DNA of 14,209 nt from contig SLPR01000465.1 in assembly GCA_007131895.1 (NCBI GenBank), positions 1 through 14,209 on the forward strand, given 5' to 3'. Position 1 is the stretch's first letter. Each line of letters starts with the position of its first letter. Shown here in pieces: positions 1 to 8,738 of the stretch. Both the position numbers and the translations under genes were made by a program. Source of the DNA: Bacteroidales bacterium. Lineage in GTDB: Bacteria; Bacteroidota; Bacteroidia; Bacteroidales; UBA7960. The notes beneath the pieces are model-generated. The model ran no database searches. It was not told the DNA's origin and was given only the letters and a program-made list of their open reading frames with translations.

Positions 1-1
1 A

Positions 2-3000
2 AACTATACTGCCTCTGTGAAGCTGGGCGGGGTGGAATTTTCGCAATCCCTGCGAATTGAAACCATCATGCCCAACCGCCTGCGCATCAATACCTCTTTT
101 GAGAATAATGCACTGTCGGGTTACAAACCCAATAGCGGAGTTTTAAAGTCTGAATGGCTCCATGGCGGAACTGCCCGCAACCTCAGGGCTGAAGTGACGG
201 CTACCCTGAGCCAGGGCAAAACCGGCTTTGAAGATTTCTCCGGTTACGTTTTTGATGACCCTACGCGTGATTTTACCAGCGAAACATTCCCAGTGTTTGA
301 AGGCCGGCTCGATGCTTCAGGTCAGGCAAGGCTGAAAGCCGATATAGACGTGAAATCGAGGGCTCCGGGCATCCTTAATGCCACAGTGGAAACCAAAGTA
401 TTTGAAGAGGGCGGCGCATTTAGTATCGATCGGTTTATTCTTCCCTTTTATTCCTATGCCACTTATGCAGGTCTTCGTTTGCCCAAAACTACAGAAGGGG
501 GTTCTGCTTTGCTTACTGATTCGATCTATTCCATCGATCTGGTGAATGTTGACCGGAAAGGCAAACCCGTTAAAGCTTCCCGGCTCAGGGTTGATGTTTA
601 CAAAATCAGCTGGCGCTGGTGGTGGGATGCTTCTGACGAGTATTTTGGTGATTTTTCTTCAGGCTCATACAACCGCCCGGTTTTTACAGAAACCCTGAAT
701 ACAGTGGAGGGAAAATCATCTTTCAAATTTGGTATCGAATATCCCGAATGGGGACGTTACATGGTGCTGGTCACCGACCTTGAGAGCGGTCACCGGAGTG
801 GCGATATTCTCTATTTCGACTGGCCTTCATGGTATGGAGCACCCCGCGACGGGCGTCAACAGGCAGCTGCCATGCTTGCTTTTACTTCAGATAAGGACCA
901 ATATCAACCCGGAGAAGCGATTCAGTTTACATTTCCCTCTACAGAAGGGGGGAGAGCACTGGTGAGCATAGAAAACGGCTCTGAAATTCTTGAAAGCAGG
1001 TGGGTGGAAACACAAAAGGAAAATACCTCATTTTCCATTAAAGCCACACCGGAAATGGCGCCCAATGTGTATGCGCATATCACCTTGTTGCAGCCCCATG
1101 CCCAAACCCTCAACGATTTGCCCATCAGACTTTATGGAGTGCTTCCGCTGAAAGTGGAAGACCCCCAAACCCGGTTACAGCCACAAATCCAGATGGAGGA
1201 TGTGCTTAAGCCGGAGCAGGACGTGAAAATAACGGTGAAGGAGCAGCAGGGAAGGGCTATGACTTACACCCTTGCCCTGGTGGATGAAGGACTGCTGGAT
1301 TTAACCCGTTTCCGCACGCCGGATCCGCATGGCCATTTTTATGCCAGGGAAGCCCTGGGGGTGAAAACATGGGATATGTATGACCATGTGATGGGTGCCT
1401 TCGGAACAGAATTTTCCAGGCTGCTGGGAATAGGTGGAGATGACTATATCCAGCCTCCCGTGGCAGGGGAGCGGGCTTCCCGTTTCAAGCCCGTGGTAAG
1501 ATTTTTTGGACCCTTTGCCCTGGAGAGGGGCAAGAGCAAAACCCATGCTTTCTCCATGCCCCAATATGCCGGAAGTGTCAGGGTTATGGTAGTAGCAGGG
1601 CAGGAGGGAGCTTACGGAAATGCAGAGAAAACAGTACCGGTCAGGCAATCGCTGATGGCACTGGGTACATTGCCAAGGGTAATGGGGCCGGGCGAAACGG
1701 TCAGCTTTCCGGTAAATGTGTTTGCATTGGATGAAACGGTAAAACAGGCTCAAATAACTGTTGCTGTCAATGATATGTTTAGCATTAAAGGCGAAAGAAC
1801 ACGGAGCATTGATTTTAGAGAACCCGGTGATGAGATGGTATGGTTTGAGCTGGAAACACCCCAAAGGGAAGGGGTTGCCAAAGTATCTGCTACGGTAAAA
1901 AGCGGCAGTGAATCGGTAACTTTTGATATTGAGCTGGATGTTCGCAATGCCAACACCCGTCAGACCTCTGTTGAAAACCTGGTGCTGGATGGCAGCGAAT
2001 CATCAGAACTCAGTTTTGTCTTTACTGGTATGCAAAGCACCCGTGAGGCTTCACTTGAAATTTCCTCTATCCCTCCCATCAACCTGGAGAAGAGAATGCG
2101 ATTCCTGACCACATACCCTCACGGATGCACCGAACAGATTGTGTCGGGCGCATTCCCGCAATTGTTTATTGAGACATTTTATGAGTTGTCGGAAAACGAA
2201 AAGGCAAAAATCCAGTCCAATGTGGAGTCAGTGATCAACAGATTGTCGGCCCGGCAAATCGGCAACGGCGGAATTGTGATGTGGCCCGGTGCTTCCGGAT
2301 CTCATGAATGGGTAAGCAGTTATGCCGGACATTTTGCTATAGAAGCACAAAAGAAAGGTTTTGTATTGCCCACCGGATTTATAGATAACTGGGCACGCTT
2401 TCAGCAGCAAATGGCCAATCGCTGGGTGCCCGATGTGGAAACGCAGGGTTCAGACCTCATGCAGGCCTACCGCTTATACACCCTTGCCCTTGCCAGCAAA
2501 GCCGAGATGGGTGCCATGAACCGTCTACGTCAACAACCATCACTTTCGGTGCAGGCTCGCTGGCAACTGGCGGCTGCCTATCTTCATTCCGGCCAGGAGG
2601 AAGCTGCAAGGCAACTGGTGGAAGAAACTTCTACCCGCATTGAACCCTACCGGCAGCTTTCCTATACTTTTGGAAACCCTTTGCGCGACAAAGCCCAGAT
2701 TATTCCTGTACTCATGAAACTCAACCGCCGCGAAGATGCCGCCGTACTGGTGAAAGAACTGGCAGATGAGTTTGCTTCTTCGCGCTGGTTGAGCACACAG
2801 ACTACCGCCTTCGGATTAATGGCGCTTGCTGAGTTTTACAAGGGCACTACCCCTGAAAGTGGTATGCAAATCACCTATGCAGAGGATGGTGGAGCGGTAA
2901 GAGAGGTAAAAACTTCTTCCCTGGTTTCCATCCATGAGTTGTCTGTTCCGGCCAATGTAAACGAGAAGCGACTGGCTTTCTCCAATAAGGGCAACAATCC

Positions 3001-3484
3001 ATTGTTCATCAGGGTTATACATTCCGGAATTCCCCGCGCAGGGGATGAGGTGGCCGAAAGTGCCAACCTGGGGATGAATGTAAGATTTACCGGTTTGGAC
3101 GGATCGCCCCTTGACGTGAGCAGGCTGAGGCAGGGCACTTCCTTCATTGCCGAAGTCACTCTTTCACATCCCGGAATAAGAGGAGAATACCGCGAAATGG
3201 CCCTCACACGCATCTTCCCGTCAGGCTGGGAAATCAGCAATGTTCGCATGGATGCCGCTGCCGGGGCACTGCAGCAGGATATTCCGGTTTATGAAGATAT
3301 TCGTGATGACAGGGTGCATACCTATTTTGATTTGCCCGGACGACAATCCCGAACCTACAAAGTGATGCTTACCGCAGCCTATGCAGGACGTTTTTACCTG
3401 CCTGCATTCAATACAGAAGCCATGTACGATGCATCCATCTATGCCCGCAATAAGGGACGATGGGTGGAAGTGGTAAAGGAATAA
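2..3484 (+). CDS. Bacterial alpha-2-macroglobulin family protein, C-terminal part (5' end outside window)
   Basis: The reading frame is open from base 2 and runs to TAA at 3482-3484, so the 5' end is missing; the GTG at 17 is inside the gene and not a start. About 1,160 residues remain of a family whose members usually have 1,500-1,900. The thioester motif GCTEQ, in the context YPHGCTEQ, lies at bases 2123-2137 and is intact, so the internal Cys-Gln thioester can form. Upstream are beta-sandwich macroglobulin domains and a bait-like region (roughly 850-1400), then the conserved A2M segment with FFGPFAL and TLPRVMGPGE (1500-1700). After the thioester comes a helical toroid (about 2100-2850) and C-terminal beta domains with HTYFDLPGRQ. 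Known family role: a periplasmic or surface-anchored trap that covalently captures attacking proteases. A membrane anchor would be at the missing N-terminus. The often-linked pbpC gene is not downstream. Confidence 0.95.
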   Translation, partial: NYTASVKLGGVEFSQSLRIETIMPNRLRINTSFENNALSGYKPNSGVLKSEWLHGGTARNLRAEVTATLSQGKTGFEDFSGYVFDDPTRDFTSETFPVFEGRLDASGQARLKADIDVKSRAPGILNATVETKVFEEGGAFSIDRFILPFYSYATYAGLRLPKTTEGGSALLTDSIYSIDLVNVDRKGKPVKASRLRVDVYKISWRWWWDASDEYFGDFSSGSYNRPVFTETLNTVEGKSSFKFGIEYPEWGRYMVLVTDLESGHRSGDILYFDWPSWYGAPRDGRQQAAAMLAFTSDKDQYQPGEAIQFTFPSTEGGRALVSIENGSEILESRWVETQKENTSFSIKATPEMAPNVYAHITLLQPHAQTLNDLPIRLYGVLPLKVEDPQTRLQPQIQMEDVLKPEQDVKITVKEQQGRAMTYTLALVDEGLLDLTRFRTPDPHGHFYAREALGVKTWDMYDHVMGAFGTEFSRLLGIGGDDYIQPPVAGERASRFKPVVRFFGPFALERGKSKTHAFSMPQYAGSVRVMVVAGQEGAYGNAEKTVPVRQSLMALGTLPRVMGPGETVSFPVNVFALDETVKQAQITVAVNDMFSIKGERTRSIDFREPGDEMVWFELETPQREGVAKVSATVKSGSESVTFDIELDVRNANTRQTSVENLVLDGSESSELSFVFTGMQSTREASLEISSIPPINLEKRMRFLTTYPHGCTEQIVSGAFPQLFIETFYELSENEKAKIQSNVESVINRLSARQIGNGGIVMWPGASGSHEWVSSYAGHFAIEAQKKGFVLPTGFIDNWARFQQQMANRWVPDVETQGSDLMQAYRLYTLALASKAEMGAMNRLRQQPSLSVQARWQLAAAYLHSGQEEAARQLVEETSTRIEPYRQLSYTFGNPLRDKAQIIPVLMKLNRREDAAVLVKELADEFASSRWLSTQTTAFGLMALAEFYKGTTPESGMQITYAEDGGAVREVKTSSLVSIHELSVPANVNEKRLAFSNKGNNPLFIRVIHSGIPRAGDEVAESANLGMNVRFTGLDGSPLDVSRLRQGTSFIAEVTLSHPGIRGEYREMALTRIFPSGWEISNVRMDAAAGALQQDIPVYEDIRDDRVHTYFDLPGRQSRTYKVMLTAAYAGRFYLPAFNTEAMYDASIYARNKGRWVEVVKE

Positions 3485-3504
3485 GGCTGTGATAACCGAA
3501 ATTG

Positions 3505-3553
3505 AAAAGACCTTCTTTGAGCTGAATTCTCTTCATTCAAAGAAGGTCTTTTT
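3505..3553 (+). terminator. Strong intrinsic terminator after the alpha-2-macroglobulin gene
   Basis: The arms AAAAGACCTTCTTTGA (3505-3520) and TCAAAGAAGGTCTTTT (3537-3552) are perfect reverse complements over 16 bp with a 16-base loop. The right arm ends in a T run that continues to 3553, and the left arm starts with an A run. It lies 21 bases after the stop codon. The A/T flanks would allow function in both directions, but there is no convergent gene here, so its evident job is to end the A2M transcript and separate it from the lipoprotein gene. Confidence 0.85.
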
Positions 3554-3737
3554 ATGATTTATTTTGCAGGATTTACTATTTTGCATATTTTTACCCCGCC
3601 AATTAACCTTTTTATCCAGCAACTTCCAGAATCCTGCAGCAAGGATATGATTTTTTATTGTATCCCGGTCAGGCTTATGTATAATTGGTAATGGTTATAT
3701 CTTACAAAAAGGTAAGACTCTTTTAAAAAGGAAGAAA
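3554..3737 (+). promoter_or_regulatory. Intergenic leader presumed to hold the lipoprotein gene promoter
   Basis: Since a strong terminator precedes it, the lipoprotein gene should have its own promoter here. No perfect TAnnTTTG box is present. The nearest candidates are TATTTTG at about 3577-3583 (one base short of consensus spacing), which would give a leader of roughly 150 bases, and the weaker TATCTTAC just before the gene. The exact element cannot be fixed from sequence alone. Confidence 0.3.
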
Positions 3738-5495
3738 ATGAAAATTTTGAATGTAAAAAGCTACGGGACAAGGCTCTTTTGTGGTTTGTTGGTTTTGTTA
3801 ATGGTAAATTCCTGCGGACAGGTGTTCTCCGGAAAGGATACAGGAAATGATGCCTCGCCGGGAGAAAACCCCGCAGAGGAAAATACCGACTCACCCGGTG
3901 TTAAAGAAGAAGACGATAAAAAGGAGGAGCAGACAGGAAAGAAGAAAGATAGATTTACCACCCTGCACCTTGAAATCACCACCAGAAATGTATTGACTTT
4001 TGAAAAGGAAGGAGAACCCGTTTACGAAGAATTTGATCCGGCCAACTGGAAAGATGTGTTGGCCGATACTGATCTGGATATGGAGCGCTACGGCAATATC
4101 CCATCCAATATAGCCCGGGGTGGTCTGCTGGCATTCAGCGATGATTTGTATTTTATTGTGAGAAACCACAGGATTTTTGCCGGATTTCCTGATACTGAAG
4201 AGGAATGGCTTTTGGTGGAAGATTTGCGAAGAGGCACTCAGTTTTTGAACTATTATCAAGGCCATTTATTTTTTGTAAATACCCATGCCATATGGAGATA
4301 CACTTTGTCGGGAGGTGAACTGGTGCGTCTTAATATTGGTGATATTGATGTGAAAACCCTCTTTGTCTTTGATGATAAACTCTACTTTTCAGGCAGAGAT
4401 TGCTGTGTCTATGCTTTTCATCTTTCTTCCGGGGAACTTACCATCCTGGTGGAAGAGCCCGTTCTTCATTTTTCTGTTTGTGACCAATGGCTCACCTGGA
4501 TATCAGAAGATGATGAGCAGGTTGTGGCGGACTTAGAGTCACTTAAGGTATACCGAACAGGGATAGAAACCCATACCTTTTCTCCCTCATACCACCATCG
4601 TCATTTGTTGTTTTGCATGGGAAAAAAATTTCAGGATATGCTTGGAACAACAGGCAGAAGGTTGCCGGTTAGTTTTGTAATGAAAACGGGAGATAAACAA
4701 ATGGTGGTGGTACCGGCCTCTAACCATAGTTTTGCCGGTGTGTTTCGCAACCGCCTGGCAATGATTCGGGAAGGAGCCTGGGCTGATTTTTTGGTTATGT
4801 CGCACGAGCCTGATTCTCGCAATGAAAGGCGGGGTTTTCGCTGGAGATGCATCAGAGAAGATTTGCCGCTTGTTTACTTCACAAGCGTATATGATGCCTA
4901 TTTCACAAAGGACAGGATTTTTCTGAATGAAGACATGGATTACTTCTATTATCGATATTATAACGGGCTCACCGGTGTTGTTGAACCCTCCATTGCTCCT
5001 GAATTGCTTGAGGATGAACACCCCTGGAAAGAGTCTCCGGGGTACGAGCTGGAAAGGCTCAATACCCGACTCCGTGTTCCCGACGAAGGATTAACTGTCA
5101 CGCTGACTATGGTTGAGAAAAACGGGGAACCTTTTGACCCCGCTACGAGAATTGTAAACTTCGGAGAATGTGAGGTAACTCTTCTTGTGGAACGTGATGG
5201 GGAGGAAGCCCGGAAAATAACTACGGATGTGGGATCCTGTACCGCCAAATTGCTGGGTTATGGTTACAACACTGTGTTCCTGGAAACCTATGCCGGCGAA
5301 GCAGGTGGCCTTAATATAGGGCATTATTTGCACAAGGTTTGTTTACAGCATGGTGAATGTATTGAGTCGGGTATGCAGTATGTAAACTATGAAGGTGCCT
5401 ACAACAAAGGTTTCTTTTTCAGTGAAATTGCCAATGTCAGGCGGTTTTACATGGCACCCTACGACGAATCATTTTTTGAGCAGAATGGACCCTGA
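3738..5495 (+). CDS. Putative lipoprotein with beta-propeller-like repeats, function unknown
   Basis: I do not recognise this 585-residue protein as a named family. The N-terminus is a lipoprotein signal: basic start, hydrophobic stretch about residues 13-23, then VNSC with the lipid cysteine at C26. Residues 27-72 are a charged, low-complexity linker rich in D, E, K, G and P. From about residue 130 to 370 there are repeated short strands of the type D-D-x-L-Y-F and S-G-G-E-L, as in beta-propellers of the DUF5050/WD-like kind. The last 140 residues look like a separate beta-rich domain. There is a C-C pair at residues 222-223. The ATG at 3738 fits the signal peptide and has an unusually good purine-rich site, AAGGAAG, just upstream. 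Inferred location: lipid-anchored in the cell envelope, possibly binding a ligand or partner protein. No adjacent same-strand gene suggests a partner. Confidence 0.85.
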   Translation: MKILNVKSYGTRLFCGLLVLLMVNSCGQVFSGKDTGNDASPGENPAEENTDSPGVKEEDDKKEEQTGKKKDRFTTLHLEITTRNVLTFEKEGEPVYEEFDPANWKDVLADTDLDMERYGNIPSNIARGGLLAFSDDLYFIVRNHRIFAGFPDTEEEWLLVEDLRRGTQFLNYYQGHLFFVNTHAIWRYTLSGGELVRLNIGDIDVKTLFVFDDKLYFSGRDCCVYAFHLSSGELTILVEEPVLHFSVCDQWLTWISEDDEQVVADLESLKVYRTGIETHTFSPSYHHRHLLFCMGKKFQDMLGTTGRRLPVSFVMKTGDKQMVVVPASNHSFAGVFRNRLAMIREGAWADFLVMSHEPDSRNERRGFRWRCIREDLPLVYFTSVYDAYFTKDRIFLNEDMDYFYYRYYNGLTGVVEPSIAPELLEDEHPWKESPGYELERLNTRLRVPDEGLTVTLTMVEKNGEPFDPATRIVNFGECEVTLLVERDGEEARKITTDVGSCTAKLLGYGYNTVFLETYAGEAGGLNIGHYLHKVCLQHGECIESGMQYVNYEGAYNKGFFFSEIANVRRFYMAPYDESFFEQNGP

Positions 5496-5678
5496 CAGCC
5501 GGACAGTAAGCTGATTGAATTCAGGTGCAGAGGAGGGAATAAATACTTTTACAAAATTTTATCACAGGCAACCTGTTTGATTAAGAGCATCGTTCATGCC
5601 CTGGCTAAACTTTGGTTTAATGCTTAAAATAAGGAATTTATGTGCTTGTAACAGAAGGCCGGGCGCTTATTCTTTTAG
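5496..5678. other. Gap between convergent lipoprotein and DUF302 genes
   Basis: This 183-base stretch should end both transcripts. The only structures seen are weak: ACAGG-CAA-CCTGT near 5565 and TAAAC-TTTG-GTTTA near 5610, each a 5-bp stem. Neither has the strength of the hairpin at 3505-3553. No gene is evident. Confidence 0.4.
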
Positions 5679-6083
5679 TCAGCTTTCCGAAGCAGCTACT
5701 TCCTGTAATACCTTTTGCAATTTTTCACGTACATCTGCAGCCAGTTCTTCTAAAGCAGGATTGGTTACCGAAGCCATCATGGCATGGGGGTCAACAGCAG
5801 AAACTTCTACGGTGTTATCTTCATGCTGCTCAACTACCACATTGCAGGGGAGAAAAACTCCCAGCTTGTCCTCGGCCTTTAATGCCTTGTGGGCGAAATG
5901 CGGATTGCAGGCGCCCAGAATGATGTAAGGCTTAAAATCGGCGTCAATCTTTTTCTTCAGCGTTTCTTTCACATCGATTTGTGTGAGTACACCAAAACCC
6001 TCTTTCTGCAATTCTTCGGTCACCAGCTCAATAGCAGCTTTATAGCTGGTTTTTCTCAATATGGTACTGTAGTAATAGCTCAT
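5679..6083 (-). CDS. DUF302 family protein
   Basis: A 134-residue soluble protein matching the DUF302 family in length and motifs: LGACNPHFAHKAL around C59, LPCN around C80, and a D-P-x-A-M-M segment near residues 98-103. The two conserved cysteines and the Asn-Pro are family hallmarks. The start ATG at 6083 begins MSYYYS and leads straight into the first strand, with no signal peptide, so it is probably cytoplasmic. The family has a small alpha/beta fold and no established biochemical function. The stop is TGA at 5679-5681. It is convergent with the lipoprotein gene and lies 114 bases downstream of the permease gene on the same strand. No strong promoter was seen; TAAGTGTG at 6097-6104 on the minus strand is a near match to the -7 box but is very close to the ATG. 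Confidence 0.9.
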   Translation of the reverse strand: MSYYYSTILRKTSYKAAIELVTEELQKEGFGVLTQIDVKETLKKKIDADFKPYIILGACNPHFAHKALKAEDKLGVFLPCNVVVEQHEDNTVEVSAVDPHAMMASVTNPALEELAADVREKLQKVLQEVAASES

Positions 6084-6197
6084 AGTTGTTACTTTTCACA
6101 CTTAAACAGCTTTATGGGTGAAATGTTTGATTCGAAAATTTTTCTAAAAATCTTTTTATATGTTTAGCTATTTTATGATACCAGAACAAAAAACCTC

Positions 6198-8612
6198 CTA
6201 TTCATACCGCAAGGACAATGAAGGATTCATGCTTGCCGCTTTGATGGCGCGGTAGCTGATAGTGAGCAGTGCAATGGTCGCAGCCAGCAACAGCCCCTTG
6301 AGAAAGTCCATAGGATGGAGGGTGATCCGATACTGGTAGTTTTGCAGCCAGTCCTGGGCTACCCAGTATATCATGGGCCATGCTATGGCTGTGCTGATGG
6401 CTATCAGGATAATGATTTCCCGTGATACCCTAAACCAGATATCCAGCGTGGACGCTCCAAAAGTTTTCCTTACACCTATCTCCTTGGTCTTTTGAGAAAT
6501 GGTAAAAGAGGTAAGTCCGTAAAGGCCCAGCGAGGCAATGATAATGGCCAGCAAGGTAAAGATTACAGAAAGGCTGGCATTTTGTTTTTCTTCCCTGTAC
6601 AGCCTTTCCAGGTCTTTGTCAAGAAAGAAGTACAGCATGGGTTCTTGCGCAGTATATGAAGCCCATATTTGGTTGATGTGTTCCATTGCAGTTTTGGGAG
6701 AGCCCGGACTAAGACGGATGCTGATATAGCCCCAGTTCATTCCTTCATGTCTGAATTTCATGATGGATGGTTTTATGTCATTTCGCAGCGATTCAAAGTG
6801 AACATCCCGTGATACGCCAATCACCGGCAAAACAGACCTTTCGCTGTCACCATCCAGAAAGCGTGTTTGCAGTGGATTTTCCAGGGCAAAATTTCTGGCC
6901 GCCCTCTGGTTGATGATGCAAGCCTGCTTGTCGGTGAGCATATCGGCATTGAAAAACCTCCCTTCGGCCATCTCCATGCCATAGGTTTTCAGAAAGTCAA
7001 AATCTACCCAGGTAGTTTGCAACAAAAAAGACTCTTCAGGTCTTCCCTGGATGTTATAGCCGTTGTTGTTATTGGGCCGGCCGGGTACCGCTGAAGAGAC
7101 GGAAACAGAAACAATTCCTGAAAGACCTATCAGTTCGTTTTTGAATGTGTTCACCTGATCGCCCAACACTCCGGCCCGTCGCAGCACCACAATATGCTCT
7201 TTGTCGAAGCCCAGGTCTTTATTGAGCATATAGTTGATTTGCCGGTGCATGATGAGTGTTCCCACAATCAGAACGATGGAAATGGAAAACTGCAACGTCG
7301 TCAAAACCCTGCGCAGATTGATCAAATCGCTGCCATTGCCCGCTTTCCCCTTGAGTACCCTTACCGGATTGAAAGAGGAAAGGTAAAATGCAGGGTAAAT
7401 CCCTGCAAAGACCCCGATAACCATAGCGAAAAGTAAAAGTACAGGAAGTGTGTACCAGGGGCTGAAGTAGTTTAGGGTGAGTTGTGTGTGGAGCAGGTTG
7501 TTGACAAAGGGCAACGAGACCTCAACAATTAATACTGCCAGTAACATCGCCAACAGGGACAGGATAATGGTTTCGGTGAGAAATTGTGTCACGAGCATAC
7601 CCTGCGATGAACCACTCACCTTTTTCACACCGACCTCTTTGGCCCTTTTGGAAGCCTGCGCCGTTGACAGGTTCATGAAATTTACCGCCCCGATAATAAG
7701 TATCAGAACACCAATGCTGCCAAAAATTCTCAGATACCGCGGATCGTTAGGGGTAGCAAGCGGCTGTTCAATGGCAGGATTGAGTTGAATGTCGGTAAGC
7801 GGTTGCAGGAAAATACTATATTTGTTGCCCTGGTTCAAAAAATCTTCAATGGTGATGCCCAGGTAATCTCTGAGCTCTGGCCCCACATATTTTACAATCA
7901 AATCATTCAGACCCGACTCCACGTTTTTCTGAGTGGTTTCAGGATGCAGCATGACAAAAGTACTGAAGCTGTTGCTAAGCCAGGTTGGATTCTCAGCCCT
8001 GGGATTGCTGATGAAAGAACCAATGGCGTTGGCTCTGAAGTGTGTGTTTTCCGGAATATCAGCCATGATTCCGGTAACCCTGTAAAGGTTCTCACTCGTA
8101 CCTACCCGGATCATTTTGTCTAAGGGATCGGTTGCGTCAAAAATCCTTTTGGCCATGCTTTCTGTCAACACAACTGAAAAGGCCTGGTTAAGAACCGTTT
8201 GTGGATTGCCACGAAGAAGTGGAATATCGAAAAAGTCGAAGAAGGTAGAGTCTGCTTCAACAAAATGTTCTTCTATAAAGAACTTGTCTTCGTATTTAAT
8301 CACGGTCTCACTGAATCCATTCATTCTCAGGCAGCTTTCTACACCCGGCAACTCCCTTACCATGGCCGGACCAATGGGAGGGGCTGTGTAAGCCCCGGTG
8401 AACTCTTCTCCCCCCAGCAGGCCATTCAAGGCAAGTTGATATATTCTGTCTTTATTCTCATGGTATTGGTCGTAGCTGAGTTGATGGACAATAAAGAGTC
8501 CGATGATTAAACTGCAGGCTATACCGATGGCAAGCCCGCCAACATTGATTATTACGTACCCTTTCTGGCGGCGAAGGGTTCGTATGCTGTGTTTTAGTAA
8601 AGTTGATAGCAT
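6198..8612 (-). CDS. ABC transporter permease, two-module FtsX/MacB type
   Basis: An 804-residue inner-membrane protein with the duplicated architecture common in Bacteroidota. Helix 1 spans about residues 18-45, followed by a periplasmic MacB-type domain (about 46-285), three helices (about 292-318, 344-366, 386-409), then a second module: helix about 433-455, second periplasmic domain (about 456-675), and three helices (about 679-701, 733-753, 770-790). Each module carries the cytoplasmic loop that touches the ATPase: EVGVKKVSGSS near residue 327 and EIGVRKTFGAS near residue 712. The N-terminal YVIINVGGLAIGIA is typical of the family. Such permeases work with a separate LolD/MacB-like ATPase in mechanotransmission or export of lipids, lipoproteins, peptides or drugs; the substrate cannot be predicted here. 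No ATPase gene lies beside it in this window, so the partner must be encoded elsewhere. Full length, stop TAG at 6198-6200. Confidence 0.95.
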   Translation of the reverse strand: MLSTLLKHSIRTLRRQKGYVIINVGGLAIGIACSLIIGLFIVHQLSYDQYHENKDRIYQLALNGLLGGEEFTGAYTAPPIGPAMVRELPGVESCLRMNGFSETVIKYEDKFFIEEHFVEADSTFFDFFDIPLLRGNPQTVLNQAFSVVLTESMAKRIFDATDPLDKMIRVGTSENLYRVTGIMADIPENTHFRANAIGSFISNPRAENPTWLSNSFSTFVMLHPETTQKNVESGLNDLIVKYVGPELRDYLGITIEDFLNQGNKYSIFLQPLTDIQLNPAIEQPLATPNDPRYLRIFGSIGVLILIIGAVNFMNLSTAQASKRAKEVGVKKVSGSSQGMLVTQFLTETIILSLLAMLLAVLIVEVSLPFVNNLLHTQLTLNYFSPWYTLPVLLLFAMVIGVFAGIYPAFYLSSFNPVRVLKGKAGNGSDLINLRRVLTTLQFSISIVLIVGTLIMHRQINYMLNKDLGFDKEHIVVLRRAGVLGDQVNTFKNELIGLSGIVSVSVSSAVPGRPNNNNGYNIQGRPEESFLLQTTWVDFDFLKTYGMEMAEGRFFNADMLTDKQACIINQRAARNFALENPLQTRFLDGDSERSVLPVIGVSRDVHFESLRNDIKPSIMKFRHEGMNWGYISIRLSPGSPKTAMEHINQIWASYTAQEPMLYFFLDKDLERLYREEKQNASLSVIFTLLAIIIASLGLYGLTSFTISQKTKEIGVRKTFGASTLDIWFRVSREIIILIAISTAIAWPMIYWVAQDWLQNYQYRITLHPMDFLKGLLLAATIALLTISYRAIKAASMNPSLSLRYE

Positions 8613-8647
8613 TTTGTAGTTGGTTTTGTGGATATTGCAAACTTTTT

Positions 8648-8655
8648 CAAATTTA
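8648..8655 (-). promoter_or_regulatory. Bacteroidota -7 box for the permease gene
   Basis: On the minus strand the sequence reads TAAATTTG, an exact match to TAnnTTTG, 35 bases before the permease ATG. The expected TTTG around -33 is not clear; only a weak TTCG-like stretch is present at about that distance. The spacing to the start would give a leader of roughly 25-30 bases. Half-site match only, so moderate confidence. Confidence 0.45.
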
Positions 8656-8738
8656 AGTTACATTTTGTTGGACGAAGGAACAGTCCCGAATGTTACAGGG
8701 TTAAGGAAAAAATGCTGTGAATCAATAGGTGCTATATG

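Noticed and set aside
17..19. GTG at 17 as a start codon for the first gene.
   Set aside because: The frame is open to the window edge and the protein lacks its N-terminal macroglobulin domains, so this is an internal valine codon.
1301..1864. A 187-codon open frame on the minus strand inside the A2M gene.
   Set aside because: It is wholly antisense to a well-supported coding region and its translation has no recognisable domain.
3658..3685. TTGTAT and TATAAT with a 16-base spacer before the lipoprotein gene, like an E. coli sigma-70 promoter.
   Set aside because: The primary sigma factor of Bacteroidota uses a different consensus, and such AT-rich matches arise easily by chance.
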